Of a stretch of 64,000 nucleotides of DNA, positions 33,672-41,124 are shown in pieces. A model generated the notes under the pieces. That model was not told where the DNA came from and ran no database searches. It saw only the letters and a program-made list of their open reading frames with translations. Every line of letters starts with the position of its first letter. The stretch's first letter is position 1. Source of the stretch: Cryomorpha ignava (lineage in GTDB: Bacteria; Bacteroidota; Bacteroidia; Flavobacteriales_D; Cryomorphaceae); assembly GCF_010686655.1 (NCBI RefSeq), contig NZ_JAAGVY010000013.1, forward strand, positions 31,727 through 95,726. Direction: 5' to 3'. A program made the position numbers and the translations under genes.

Positions 33672-34673
33672 TTATTTCAGCAGCCCCAAATGTATTAGTG
33701 CATCGCCTTGATTTACTACAGGCATATTGTTATGGCCAATAATAAAACCGGCTCTTCCCGCTGTGATTTTGACTTTAAATTCACTAAATGGATCAGTAAT
33801 CATACCTATTGTATCATTTTTCCCAACTGACATACCGCTTTTCATTGTGCCGGTATAAATGCCAGATCGCTTGGCGCGCACCCAGGTTGATTGCCCTAAA
33901 ACCACTGGCTGATGCTCTGCGGGTGGAGCATGATCTATCATCTTTAGGTGATGCAATACGCGAAGTGCGCCACCAATTCCCTCCTGTACCACCTCTTCAT
34001 CGAGCCGCAAACTCTCGCCACCTTCAAAAACAAGCATGGGTTTACCCATTTTATGCGCTTGCTTCCGCAAACTTTTATCTATCAGGTTGCTTTTTAAAAT
34101 AACCGGAGGGGCAAAAGCTTCCGCCAATTGTCCTGCTTTCTTATCCGCATCGGCATAGCGCACCTGAGGAAAGTTAAATCGGGAGGCTCCGCCAGTATGA
34201 AAATCAATCCCGTAGTCTATTTGTGTAAGAATGTTTTTATTCAAAAAATGAGCAACCCGCGATGCCAGTGAGCCTCCGGAATGACCCGGAAAACTGCGGT
34301 TAATGTCTTTTCCGTCAGGTACTTCCCTGCTAAAGTTTAAGAAGCCGTAAATATTCATTACTGGAATAGCTATAACAGAGCCTCTGTTCAAAAAGTCGAA
34401 TTTTGACTCGTCGAGCATCCTTCTTATAATCTCAATTCCATTGATCTCATCGCCGTGAAGGCCGCCGCTAAGCAGTACGGTAGGACCTTTTTTCTTGCTT
34501 CTGAAAACATATATAGGTAGGTCAATAAGCGTTCCGGATGGCAATTTTGCGATGTTGGCCTTTACTTTTCCCGATTCTCCGGAACTAAAAGTTTTGCCGT
34601 TAATTTTAATTTCTGAATTTGCGATAGCGAATAATTTAAAGAAGAAGCTGCAAATATAAGCCAAACTATTCAT
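33672..34673 (-). CDS. Succinylglutamate desuccinylase/aspartoacylase-family protein
   Basis: The 333-residue protein has the AstE/AspA zinc-carboxypeptidase-like signature: LLSGGLHGDEINGIEIIRRM, with the zinc ligands H and E of HGDE, then SFPGHSGGSLASRVAHFL, IDFHTGGASRFNF and a C-terminal beta domain (GIYTGTMKSGMSVGKNDTIG). In Bacteroidota and other groups this gene often accompanies RimK and a RimB-type protease, as it does here across a 37-bp divergent promoter. Role in glutamate-tail metabolism is suggested by context only. The true start may be a few codons inside the frame. Confidence 0.85.
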   Translation of the reverse strand: MNSLAYICSFFFKLFAIANSEIKINGKTFSSGESGKVKANIAKLPSGTLIDLPIYVFRSKKKGPTVLLSGGLHGDEINGIEIIRRMLDESKFDFLNRGSVIAIPVMNIYGFLNFSREVPDGKDINRSFPGHSGGSLASRVAHFLNKNILTQIDYGIDFHTGGASRFNFPQVRYADADKKAGQLAEAFAPPVILKSNLIDKSLRKQAHKMGKPMLVFEGGESLRLDEEVVQEGIGGALRVLHHLKMIDHAPPAEHQPVVLGQSTWVRAKRSGIYTGTMKSGMSVGKNDTIGMITDPFSEFKVKITAGRAGFIIGHNNMPVVNQGDALIHLGLLK

Positions 34674-34700
34674 TGGCTATTTTCAAAAATAATACCTTTG
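34673..34700 (+). promoter_or_regulatory. Promoter of the rimB-rimK pair
   Basis: TTG at 34673-34675 and the perfect -7 box TACCTTTG at 34693-34700 are 17 bp apart. The ATG follows 10 nt after the box, so the mRNA leader is very short. Confidence 0.6.
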
Positions 34701-34710
34701 GCTTCCCAAA

Positions 34711-35157
34711 ATGGAAAAAGCACCAAAAGACGACATATCGGAGAAACTTATCATAGGCAATAAAGAGAAAATCGACTTTCCCGATATGAAGCGTTTTGGT
34801 ATTGTGGCACGAATAGATAGCGGTGCACGCTCATCATCTGCGCATTGCGATAAGATATGGATTGAAAAAATGGCGGGAAAGCGAATTTTATGCTGTCATT
34901 TTCTGAAAAGGTCGCATAAAGTGGTACGTTTTGAAAAATTCAAAAAAAGAAAAATAAAAAGCTCCAATGGTACCTTCCAAAGCAGGTATGTGGTGCAATT
35001 AAAAATTAAGCTCGGAAACATTGTAAAGCTTACAGATGTTACACTTACAGATAGATCTACGATGAACTACACCGTTCTTCTGGGAAGAAAGTTTCTCACA
35101 AATGATTTTCTGATTGACGTTTCGCGCAGCTATCTCCAAAGAAAAAAAGGATTATGA
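34711..35157 (+). CDS. RimB-like retropepsin-type protease (ATP-dependent zinc protease domain)
   Basis: A 148-residue protein of the PF05618 family. The N-terminal part has [20 protein letters not shown] and the aspartic-protease-like [13 protein letters not shown]; the C-terminal part has [18 protein letters not shown] and ends FLIDVSRSY. RimB-type proteins trim poly-glutamate tails added to ribosomal protein S6 by RimK in Pseudomonas. It overlaps rimK by 4 nt (ATGA), so the two are translationally coupled. Confidence 0.85.
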   Translation: MEKAPKDDISEKLIIGNKEKIDFPDMKRFGIVARIDSGARSSSAHCDKIWIEKMAGKRILCCHFLKRSHKVVRFEKFKKRKIKSSNGTFQSRYVVQLKIKLGNIVKLTDVTLTDRSTMNYTVLLGRKFLTNDFLIDVSRSYLQRKKGL

Positions 35158-36059
35158 AAATTGTTATTCTTTCCAGAAATGGAAAATTATATTCTACCCG
35201 TCGTTTAAAAGAAGCGGCAGAAAAAAGAGGGCATAAGTGCTTGGTAATAGATCATTTGAAGTGTTCTATTATTGGCGAGCACAACAACCCCAGAATTATC
35301 TATAATGGCGAGGAACTAACTGATGTTGATGCAGTAATTCCAAGAATTGGCGCATCAGTCACGTTTTATGGAACTGCTGTAGTGCGACAATTTGAAATGC
35401 AAAAAGTCTTTTCTGTAAACTCGTCTATTTCCATAGTGCGCTCGCGCGATAAGCTGCGCAGCCTTCAGATTTTTTCGCGACACGATATTGGCATTCCTAA
35501 AACGGTTTTCACCAAAAATCCCAAGTCCATCGAGCCTTTGATTAAAGAGCTGGGCGGAGCGCCAATTGTTATTAAACTTCTGGAAGGAACTCAAGGAATT
35601 GGGGTTGTTTTGGCTGAAACCAAAAAGGCTGCAAAATCAGTCGTTGAAGCTTTTCATGGCTTAAATGCCAATATGCTTATTCAGGAATTTATTGAAGAGG
35701 CCGGTGGAGCAGATATTAGAGCCTTTGTGGTAAACGGTAAAGTGGTAGGAGCGATGAAGCGCCAGGGAGCTGAAGGCGAATTTAGGTCAAACCTTCACCG
35801 AGGTGGAAGTGCCAGCATGGTGCGGCTAACGAAATCACAGCGCGCTCTAGCGCTCGCAGCCGCGAAAGCTATGGGGCTGGAAATGGCCGGGGTCGATATG
35901 CTCGAATCAGCCAGAGGTCCACTGGTGCTAGAAGTTAATTCATCGCCAGGACTTGAAGGCATAGAAAAAGCAACGGGGAAAGACATAGCCGGTGAAGTGA
36001 TAAAATACATTGAAAGCAGAGCAACAAAAGGATTGAAGTCTGATAGGGTGGGGGCATAG
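35154..36059 (+). CDS. rimK: RimK-type ATP-grasp glutamate ligase
   Basis: The 301-residue length equals that of E. coli RimK (about 300), an ATP-dependent ligase that adds glutamates to the C-terminus of ribosomal protein S6 or other targets. It shows an N-terminal pre-ATP-grasp domain ([20 protein letters not shown]), [69 protein letters not shown] and the Mg-binding [14 protein letters not shown]. Together with RimB and the AstE-like gene it forms a likely protein-glutamylation module. Confidence 0.95.
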   Translation: MKIVILSRNGKLYSTRRLKEAAEKRGHKCLVIDHLKCSIIGEHNNPRIIYNGEELTDVDAVIPRIGASVTFYGTAVVRQFEMQKVFSVNSSISIVRSRDKLRSLQIFSRHDIGIPKTVFTKNPKSIEPLIKELGGAPIVIKLLEGTQGIGVVLAETKKAAKSVVEAFHGLNANMLIQEFIEEAGGADIRAFVVNGKVVGAMKRQGAEGEFRSNLHRGGSASMVRLTKSQRALALAAAKAMGLEMAGVDMLESARGPLVLEVNSSPGLEGIEKATGKDIAGEVIKYIESRATKGLKSDRVGA

Positions 36060-36097
36060 CTTTGCTCGATGACCCTACAGGCTCGCGATGAGCAAAG

Positions 36098-36142
36098 CCT
36101 CGCGATAAATCGCGAGGGTACCACCTGCGATTTATCGCGGGG
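36098..36142. terminator. Long hairpin between convergent rimK and SDR genes
   Basis: CCTCGCGATAAATCGC (36098-36113) pairs with GCGATTTATCGCGGGG (36127-36142) over 16 bp with one G-T pair. It abuts the SDR stop codon and is 38 bp past the rimK stop, so it can end both transcripts. The left arm word CCTCGCGATAAATCG also occurs at 24023. Confidence 0.7.
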
Positions 36143-36862
36143 CTATTTCTTAGCTGATGGTGGCTTAGACGGACGCACTTCTATTTTGGAAGGAAGCGTT
36201 CTCGGATTCATCTTCAAAAGATCGATCACCATTTCGCCCAAATCTTCGGGTTGAATTTTCCATTCATCATCGGCATTCGGCGTATGACCGGCAAAATGAC
36301 TCGTAACAGAGCCCGGCATAATCGTAGTTACTTTCACATCGCTTCCTCGCAAATCGAGCATTACAGCTTGTGTAAACCCAACAGCACCAAATTTACTGGC
36401 GTTGTAACCGGAACCGTTTTCAAAGAAATTGGTTCCCGCCAAACTCGCTATCGAAATAAAGTAACCTTTAGTTGCCTTGAGCATTTTTACCGTCGATTTT
36501 ATCGTGGTAAACAATCCGGTAAGGTTGGTGTCAATCATTTCCTTCCACTGCTTCTCGGTGAGTTCTTCTATATTTGCAAAGTGGCCTAGGCCGGCATTGG
36601 CAATTACCACATCAAGTTTTCCAAATTCTGATTCTGCAGCTTTGGCTACACGTTCCATTTCAGCCATTTCGCGTACATCGGCTTTCAGGCCAATAGCTTT
36701 TCCGCCAGATTTGCTCAGTTTTTCTGCAGCTTTAGTGGCTTCCTCGGCATGGCGGCTTGTAATAACCACGTTGCAACCGGCTTTTACCAGAGATTCTGCT
36801 ATTCCATATCCAATGCCCTTACTACCGCCGGTAATAAGTACGTTTTTTCCTTGTAATTTCAT
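36143..36862 (-). CDS. Short-chain dehydrogenase/reductase
   Basis: A 239-residue classical SDR. It has the NAD(P) motif ITGGSKGIGYGIAE, NAGLG, the catalytic Ser in ISIASLAG and the YxxxK pair in GYNASKFGAVGF. The C-terminus ends in VRPSKPPSAKK. The basic residue in VVITSRHAEEA suggests NADPH preference. Substrate is not visible. It is alone on its strand, ending against the long hairpin. Confidence 0.93.
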   Translation of the reverse strand: MKLQGKNVLITGGSKGIGYGIAESLVKAGCNVVITSRHAEEATKAAEKLSKSGGKAIGLKADVREMAEMERVAKAAESEFGKLDVVIANAGLGHFANIEELTEKQWKEMIDTNLTGLFTTIKSTVKMLKATKGYFISIASLAGTNFFENGSGYNASKFGAVGFTQAVMLDLRGSDVKVTTIMPGSVTSHFAGHTPNADDEWKIQPEDLGEMVIDLLKMNPRTLPSKIEVRPSKPPSAKK

Positions 36863-36948
36863 GTTTTAAATTTTTTAAAAATGAGTTTCAATGAGACTTT
36901 TACCGGTGGGTTTGGAATCACCGCGAGGTGCAGATGCGCGGGCTTAAA

Positions 36949-37278
36949 TTAAACGGGTGCTTCTACATCAGCAATAAACCACGAACTGCCCTCATTGTTT
37001 ACCAGCCAGGCAACAGGCCACCATATTCCCTCTTTGGCAAGGATGGTAAAATCGTCGCTACGCGATGATTTTTGATCGAAATGAAGACCCAGATCTTCGA
37101 TGATCTCCATAGCCTGTCTTACCTCTGTAGCGTTTTTTAATCCTACCGCAAGAAGGTATTCATCTTCTTGAATATCGGGAGCATTAAATGCTGCCCGAAT
37201 TGTTCTTAAACCACCCGGCACCAAATCTTCTATTTTGAAAATTGGAATAATAAGGTTGTATGGACGGAAGGTGATCAC
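36949..37278 (-). CDS. Hypothetical protein, 109 aa
   Basis: A GTG-started frame giving a soluble alpha/beta protein (MITFRPYNLIIPIFKIEDLV, GLKNATEVRQAMEIIEDLGL, DDFTILAKEGIWWPVAWLVN). The repeated alternation of strands and helices and the Trp-rich end look like a genuine folded domain. No family is recognised. It may be cotranscribed with the SDR gene 86 bp downstream. Confidence 0.65.
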   Translation of the reverse strand: MITFRPYNLIIPIFKIEDLVPGGLRTIRAAFNAPDIQEDEYLLAVGLKNATEVRQAMEIIEDLGLHFDQKSSRSDDFTILAKEGIWWPVAWLVNNEGSSWFIADVEAPV

Positions 37279-37330
37279 CGGTTTATTTTTTGCGAAAGTT
37301 AATAATTATTGGATTGTGTGCAATAGTTTT

Positions 37331-37365
37331 AAGCCTCAGGCTTTAAGCCTCAAGCCTCAAGCGGT
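37331..37365. repeat. Heptanucleotide array, unit AAGCCTC, 5 units
   Basis: Five 7-bp units, three exact AAGCCTC, one inverted-like AGGCTTT and one AAGCGGT, about 130 bp beyond the trhO stop codon. The register is kept throughout. Confidence 0.7.
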
Positions 37366-37492
37366 TCTCCGATTTGAGATATTTTTTAGAAATTACAATT
37401 AAACTATCTCTAGCGTTATATACCTTATGTTGAAGTCTGGAGTTTAATCCAAGGATGATACTTTCTCAAAACTCGCGACCCTTTTCTCGCCA

Positions 37493-38620
37493 TTATTCTC
37501 CCTCGCGACTAGAGACTAGCGACTCGCGACTCTCTTGCAGCTTAAAGCTAACTTTTATACCAGCAATCGCCGCCTCAAGTGGTTTGTAAATCGTTTTATG
37601 ATCCAGATGCTCCGATCTTCCTTTTTTGAAAGTCAGCATTCCACGGTCTATTCCTTCACGAAGTTTGTACTGTTCATCTTCCGGAAGGTGAATTACGGCG
37701 CGGCAGTCAGGACTGCAACAACCTTCATTTTTTTCTTTGCACTTCTCGCATTGAATGAAAAGCAAGTGGCAGCCGGAGTTCACACAATTGGTATGTGTAT
37801 CGCAAGCCGCTCCGCATTGGTGGCACTTTGCAACAACCTCGTCTGAAATCTGCTCGGCCATTCGCTCATCAAAAACAAAATTCTTTCCGATAAAGCGGTT
37901 TTCAAGCTTTTCGTTTTCTACCTGCCTCGCGTATTCAATAATTCCACCTTCGAGTTGAAAGACATTTTTAAACCCCTGATGCTTCAGCCATGCAGATGCC
38001 TTTTCGCAACGAATGCCACCGGTGCAGTACATCACCAGATTTTTGTCTTCCAATCCTTTTATATTATCCAAAATATAGGGAAGGGAATCTCTAAAGGTGT
38101 CCACATCGGGGGTAATTGCATTTTTGAAATAACCCACTTCGTGTTCGTAGTGGTTGCGCATGTCAATTAAAATGGTGTCGTCTTTCGAAGTAATCTCGTT
38201 AAATTTTTTTGCACCTAAGTGCGTACCGCGATTGCGCACGTCAAAAGTCTCATCTTCCAGCCCATCGGCCAGAATTTTTGGACGCACTTTTACAATCAGC
38301 TTATAAAAACTTTTTCCATCGTCGTCAATGGCAATGTTCAAGCGTATTCCATTTAAGAAGCTAATGCTGTAAACATGATCGCGGAATGCGTCGAGATTTT
38401 CTAGGGGAACAGATATTTGTGCGTTGATTCCCTCGTGAGCTACGTAGGTGCGTCCATAAACGCCCAATTCGCTCCAGTGGATAAACAGATAATCGCGGAA
38501 AAGTTGAGGATTTCCCAATTTGGCATATTGGTAAAAGGAGATGGTTACGCGCTCGTCACTACCTTCTTCCATGCGCTTTTTTAAAATGCGCCAATCCTCT
38601 TCATTATGGAGTTTTTTCAT
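37493..38620 (-). CDS. trhO: tRNA uridine(34) hydroxylase TrhO
   Basis: TrhO (YceA family) carries out oxygen-dependent hydroxylation of U34 to ho5U in tRNA. The 375-residue protein shows an N-terminal acylphosphatase-like domain (YGRTYVAHEGINAQISVP), a rhodanese domain (IDMRNHYEHEVGYF) with the active-site loop MYCTGGIRCEKAS, and a Cys-rich C-terminal region (CHQCGAACDTHTNC, CEKCKEKNEGCCSPDC). The last residues (RESLVSSREGE) are encoded within a heptamer repeat. A TATCTTTG -7 box lies at 38668-38675 on the minus strand. Confidence 0.95.
   Translation of the reverse strand: MKKLHNEEDWRILKKRMEEGSDERVTISFYQYAKLGNPQLFRDYLFIHWSELGVYGRTYVAHEGINAQISVPLENLDAFRDHVYSISFLNGIRLNIAIDDDGKSFYKLIVKVRPKILADGLEDETFDVRNRGTHLGAKKFNEITSKDDTILIDMRNHYEHEVGYFKNAITPDVDTFRDSLPYILDNIKGLEDKNLVMYCTGGIRCEKASAWLKHQGFKNVFQLEGGIIEYARQVENEKLENRFIGKNFVFDERMAEQISDEVVAKCHQCGAACDTHTNCVNSGCHLLFIQCEKCKEKNEGCCSPDCRAVIHLPEDEQYKLREGIDRGMLTFKKGRSEHLDHKTIYKPLEAAIAGIKVSFKLQESRESLVSSREGE
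37504..37531. repeat. Heptanucleotide array inside the 3' end of trhO
   Basis: GCGACTA, GAGACTA, GCGACTC, GCGACTC follow each other in exact 7-bp register. They encode part of the C-terminal tail of TrhO, 11 nt before its stop codon end. Confidence 0.75.
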
Positions 38621-38667
38621 CTTTCAATGGCAAGTTAAATTATGATTTATCCTGAAGAATAAGGGCG

Positions 38668-38675
38668 CAAAGATA
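38668..38675 (-). promoter_or_regulatory. -7 box of trhO, divergent from rnpB
   Basis: The minus strand reads TATCTTTG, 48 nt before the trhO ATG. It lies 30 bp from the plus-strand TATCTTTG box of rnpB (38706-38713), so the two promoters overlap. Confidence 0.5.
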
Positions 38676-38705
38676 AGAAAAATCGTTTTTGATAAAAAGG
38701 TCTTT

Positions 38706-38713
38706 TATCTTTG
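38706..38713 (+). promoter_or_regulatory. -7 box of the RNase P RNA gene
   Basis: TATCTTTG matches TAnnTTTG and ends a few bases before the RNA's 5' region. A TTTTG at 38687-38691 is a possible -33 element, though 14 bp is a short spacing. Confidence 0.5.
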
Positions 38714-38714
38714 C

Positions 38715-39175
38715 GTGAAAACCGTTCCATCGATGCGTTTGCAAAAGCGTGTAGGAAAGTCCGGACAATACAGAGCACCACGCTTCCTAACGGGAAGATG
38801 TTTCGATTTATCGGAGCAATAGAAAGTGCCACAGAGACAATACCGCCCCTCGGCTTCGCTGGGGGTTCGTTTATCGATCATTCGGGATTTATATCGGCTT
38901 TTTCGGCTGCTTCCCGAGCGGAGTCGAATCGGTCCCCGAGCGGAGTCGAGGGGTAAGGGTGAAAAGAGTGGGGTAAGAGCCCACAGCCATGTTTGGCAAC
39001 AGGCATGGGAGGAAAACCTCGTGGATTGCAAGACCATGTAAACCCGGGCTTGAGGGCTGCTCGCCCGATCCGGGAGGGTAGGTTGCTAGAGTTTATCGGC
39101 GACGGTAAACCCAGATAAATGATGGAAGCGCAGATGGTAAAACATCGGCGTACAGAATCCGGCTTATAGGTTTTT
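38715..39175 (+). ncRNA. rnpB: RNase P RNA (rnpB), bacterial type A, with long P12
   Basis: Catalytic RNA of ribonuclease P, which matures the 5' ends of tRNAs. The universally conserved blocks are in order: GTAGGAAAGTCCGGAC (38751 onward), AAGTGCCACAGAGACAATAC with ACCGCC (about 38824-38847), GGTAAGGGTGAAAAGAGTGG with GTAAGAGCCCAC (38952 onward), and ACAGAATCCGGCTTAT at the 3' end. The P12 arm between ACCGCC and GGTAAGGG is about 105 nt, far longer than in E. coli, and contains a duplicated 15-mer. Exact ends are estimated. A strong terminator follows. Confidence 0.95.
38913..38949. repeat. Duplicated 15-mer in P12 of rnpB
   Basis: CCCGAGCGGAGTCGA occurs at 38913-38927 and 38935-38949, 22 bp apart. 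The second copy forms the 3' arm of P12, pairing with CCCCTCGGCTTCGCT at 38846-38860. A relative (GAGCGAAGTCGA on the minus strand) is in the 24070 repeat. Confidence 0.8.
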
Positions 39176-39202
39176 AAGGGTCGCTGCAAGGCGACCTTTT
39201 TT
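39176..39202 (+). terminator. Terminator of rnpB
   Basis: GGGTCGC and GCGACC form the stem around TGCAAG, followed by TTTTTT. It lies immediately after the conserved 3' end of the RNase P RNA. Confidence 0.9.
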
Positions 39203-39232
39203 GCTTTAGGCTGATTAATATCATAAGGAGGA

Positions 39233-39264
39233 TCTCTAGGTTTTTGAACTAAAATGAAAGTCGT
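39233..39264 (+). repeat. 32-bp direct repeat, copy 1 of 2
   Basis: Starts TCTCTAGGTTTTTGAACT and ends GAAAGTCGT. Copy 2 at 39873-39904 differs at one base. Similarity continues weakly for about 40 bp beyond (GAAGCAGGCCGC versus GGAACAGGGCGC), so the original unit was about 70 bp. Confidence 0.85.
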
Positions 39265-39286
39265 GTTATGATCGAAGCAGGCCGCT

Positions 39287-39314
39287 GGGTTGATACCCAA
39301 TGTCATTAAGTTAA
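39287..39314. repeat. Left inverted copy of a terminal-repeat-like 28-mer
   Basis: Begins GGGTTGATACCC and continues AATGTCATTAAGTTAA. The right copy at 39711-39738 is in the opposite orientation (TTAACTTAATGACATTGGGT, then TGATACCC), bounding a segment of about 450 bp. A third partial copy in the same orientation as the right one is at 39593-39619. Confidence 0.75.
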
Positions 39315-39393
39315 AGAAAACTCGCTGGCACGCGTCACGCTCCGCTGCCATCTGAAATGCTGCGGTAAAAACGAACCATATTCATTTAGACTC

Positions 39394-39493
39394 GGTTTTG
39401 ACATCATTTTTGCGAAAAGGCAAAAATGTCGCCAAAACCTAAATTCCTGACATTCAATAACCCTGCGCTGCACCCTGGGCTATTGAATGTCAG
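39394..39493. repeat. Two adjacent long hairpins
   Basis: Hairpin 1: GGTTTTG and CATTTTTGC pair with GCAAAAATG and CAAAACC (39394-39440). Hairpin 2: a perfect 13-bp stem CTGACATTCAATA with TATTGAATGTCAG (39447-39459, 39481-39493) and a GC-rich 21-nt loop. Confidence 0.75.
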
Positions 39494-39710
39494 CCTTTCA
39501 GGCCTTAACGGCATCGCCGTTTATTATAAGACTTTGAGTTTACGCCACTTTAAGAGCTAGGCCATTTTAGCGCTTTTAAACTATAAAAACCTCAACTTAA
39601 TGACATTGGGTGGATACCCTTAGTAGCGGGGCAATGACACGAATCCTACATTCAAATTCTAATATTCACTGTACCGTGATGTAAACTCCCTTCAGGGGCG
39701 GGGCGAGGTG

Positions 39711-39738
39711 TTAACTTAATGACATTGGGTTGATACCC
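39711..39738. repeat. Right inverted copy of the 28-mer
   Basis: See 39287. The outer edge again carries GGGTTGATACCC, itself close to palindromic. Confidence 0.75.
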
Positions 39739-39872
39739 TGTGGAGCGTCGCGCTTGTTATCGCAATACGCTCCGTCGACCAGCGGGAGTGCGTAGTGGGT
39801 ATCCACCCCGCGGAAATACAGCTGAAGAACTAGGTGGTCTTTACTCAAATAAAACTATAATGATCGATGAAT

Positions 39873-39904
39873 TCTCTAGGTTCTTGAACTAAAATGAAAG
39901 TCGT
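39873..39904 (+). repeat. 32-bp direct repeat, copy 2 of 2
   Basis: Same sequence as 39233-39264 apart from one T-to-C change (TTCTT for TTTTT). It is 640 bp downstream in the same orientation. Confidence 0.85.
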
Positions 39905-40049
39905 AATTTGAACGGAACAGGGCGCAGGATGGATATCCTGCGGAGCGAAAGAGCAAAACTAAGCACAGTACCGCCTTAAAAAATGCAGCAATTTGCATAT
40001 TTTGTAAAGCTTCTAAAACTCTATCCATACATTTACGTTACATAAGACC

Positions 40050-40991
40050 ATGTTGTCAAGAATTGCCATTTCCGTTCTATTTATTGCGGGCTTTGCAAAA
40101 GCGAATGCCCAAACAGATATTGCCAAACTCATCACCCTCGATGAGTTTGTTGTAAGCGCCGGGCTTGAAGATTTTGACGCCGCCGATTTTATAAGGCAAA
40201 TTCAGGAAGACACCACTTTTTATCAGGCTTTTTTAAACCTCAAATATTTTCCGCACGATATGAAAAGTGCTATGGTTGTTTATGAGAAAGATGAATCTGA
40301 AAGGGGAACGCTGCAGCGAAAAGCCAGGCAGTTTTTGAGCACCGACGAAATAATGTGGGTTGACATAACCTACGAAAAAACAAACGGAAAGCTTAAAAAG
40401 CGAAATGGCACCTGGAAATACCTCACGGCCGAAATGTACGACGAGGTGTTTTTTCCCACCGAAAAGCAACGTGTCGGTAACCAAATTGTAGAAAAAGAGC
40501 AGGAGCTTAGTGGATCGGGATTGGATAAGCATAAAGCTCAACTCAAAAAAATGCTTTTTAATCCCGGTCAGGAAATTCAAAATGTACCTTTTATAGGCGA
40601 TAAAATGGCGATTTTTGATGAGACAATGACGCCTTTCTACAATTACAGCATTTACGCCTATTCCTGGCAAGATTCCATTCCATGCATTGCATTTTCGTGT
40701 TACGTAAAAGAGGGCGATGAGGACGAAGTGGTTATCCGCGATATGACTTCCTATTTTCACCGCGATACACACGAAGTTATTGCCCGCGAATACCGGCTGG
40801 CTCACAATACAATTCTCTTTGATTTTGATATTACCATGAAGGTCGAAAACAAACTGCAAGAAGGCCGTCTGCTTCCATCAAAAATTGAATACAGCGGTCA
40901 ATGGGATATTCCCTTCAAAAAACCAGAAATAATCAGTTTTCAAATTGAATGCGCGAACTATGTGCTTCAGGCGGGAAAATACGCTGAATAG
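40050..40991 (+). CDS. Exported protein of unknown function
   Basis: A 313-residue protein with a signal peptide (ISVLFIAGFAKANAQ) and a mixed alpha/beta body. Notable blocks are DEFVVSAGLEDFDAADFIRQ, FLNLKYFPHDMKSAMVVYEK, GTWKYLTAEMYDEVFFP, a Lys-rich helix KHKAQLKKMLFNPG, and IPCIAFSCYVKEGDEDEVV, IEYSGQWDIPFKKPEI. The end region resembles lipid- or ligand-binding periplasmic proteins but no family can be assigned. It is monocistronic, after the repeat desert. Confidence 0.75.
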   Translation: MLSRIAISVLFIAGFAKANAQTDIAKLITLDEFVVSAGLEDFDAADFIRQIQEDTTFYQAFLNLKYFPHDMKSAMVVYEKDESERGTLQRKARQFLSTDEIMWVDITYEKTNGKLKKRNGTWKYLTAEMYDEVFFPTEKQRVGNQIVEKEQELSGSGLDKHKAQLKKMLFNPGQEIQNVPFIGDKMAIFDETMTPFYNYSIYAYSWQDSIPCIAFSCYVKEGDEDEVVIRDMTSYFHRDTHEVIAREYRLAHNTILFDFDITMKVENKLQEGRLLPSKIEYSGQWDIPFKKPEIISFQIECANYVLQAGKYAE

Positions 40992-41124
40992 ATTTTAAAC
41001 CGTTATTTTCCTTCAATTTCCTTCAATTGGCTTTATTGAGATTAAACTATCCGAAATAGTTTAAGATTTCATTCTAAAAAAATATAGAATACCTATCTTT
41101 CGGCTTTCAAAAAAGAAACCATCC

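Larger units (their letters stand above)
39203..40049. other. 847-bp gene-free, repeat-rich region
   Basis: No protein-like frame is seen. The region holds a 32-bp direct repeat (39233 and 39873), inverted copies of a 28-bp sequence (39287 and 39711) with a third at 39593, two long hairpins (39394-39493), and at least five copies of short GGGT-GATACCC-like palindromes. It looks like a graveyard of small non-coding mobile elements. Confidence 0.7.

Noticed and set aside
38705..39351. Several frames of 80-157 aa on both strands around 38.7-39.35 kb
   Set aside because: They overlap the conserved RNase P RNA and its terminator and have no protein-like features.
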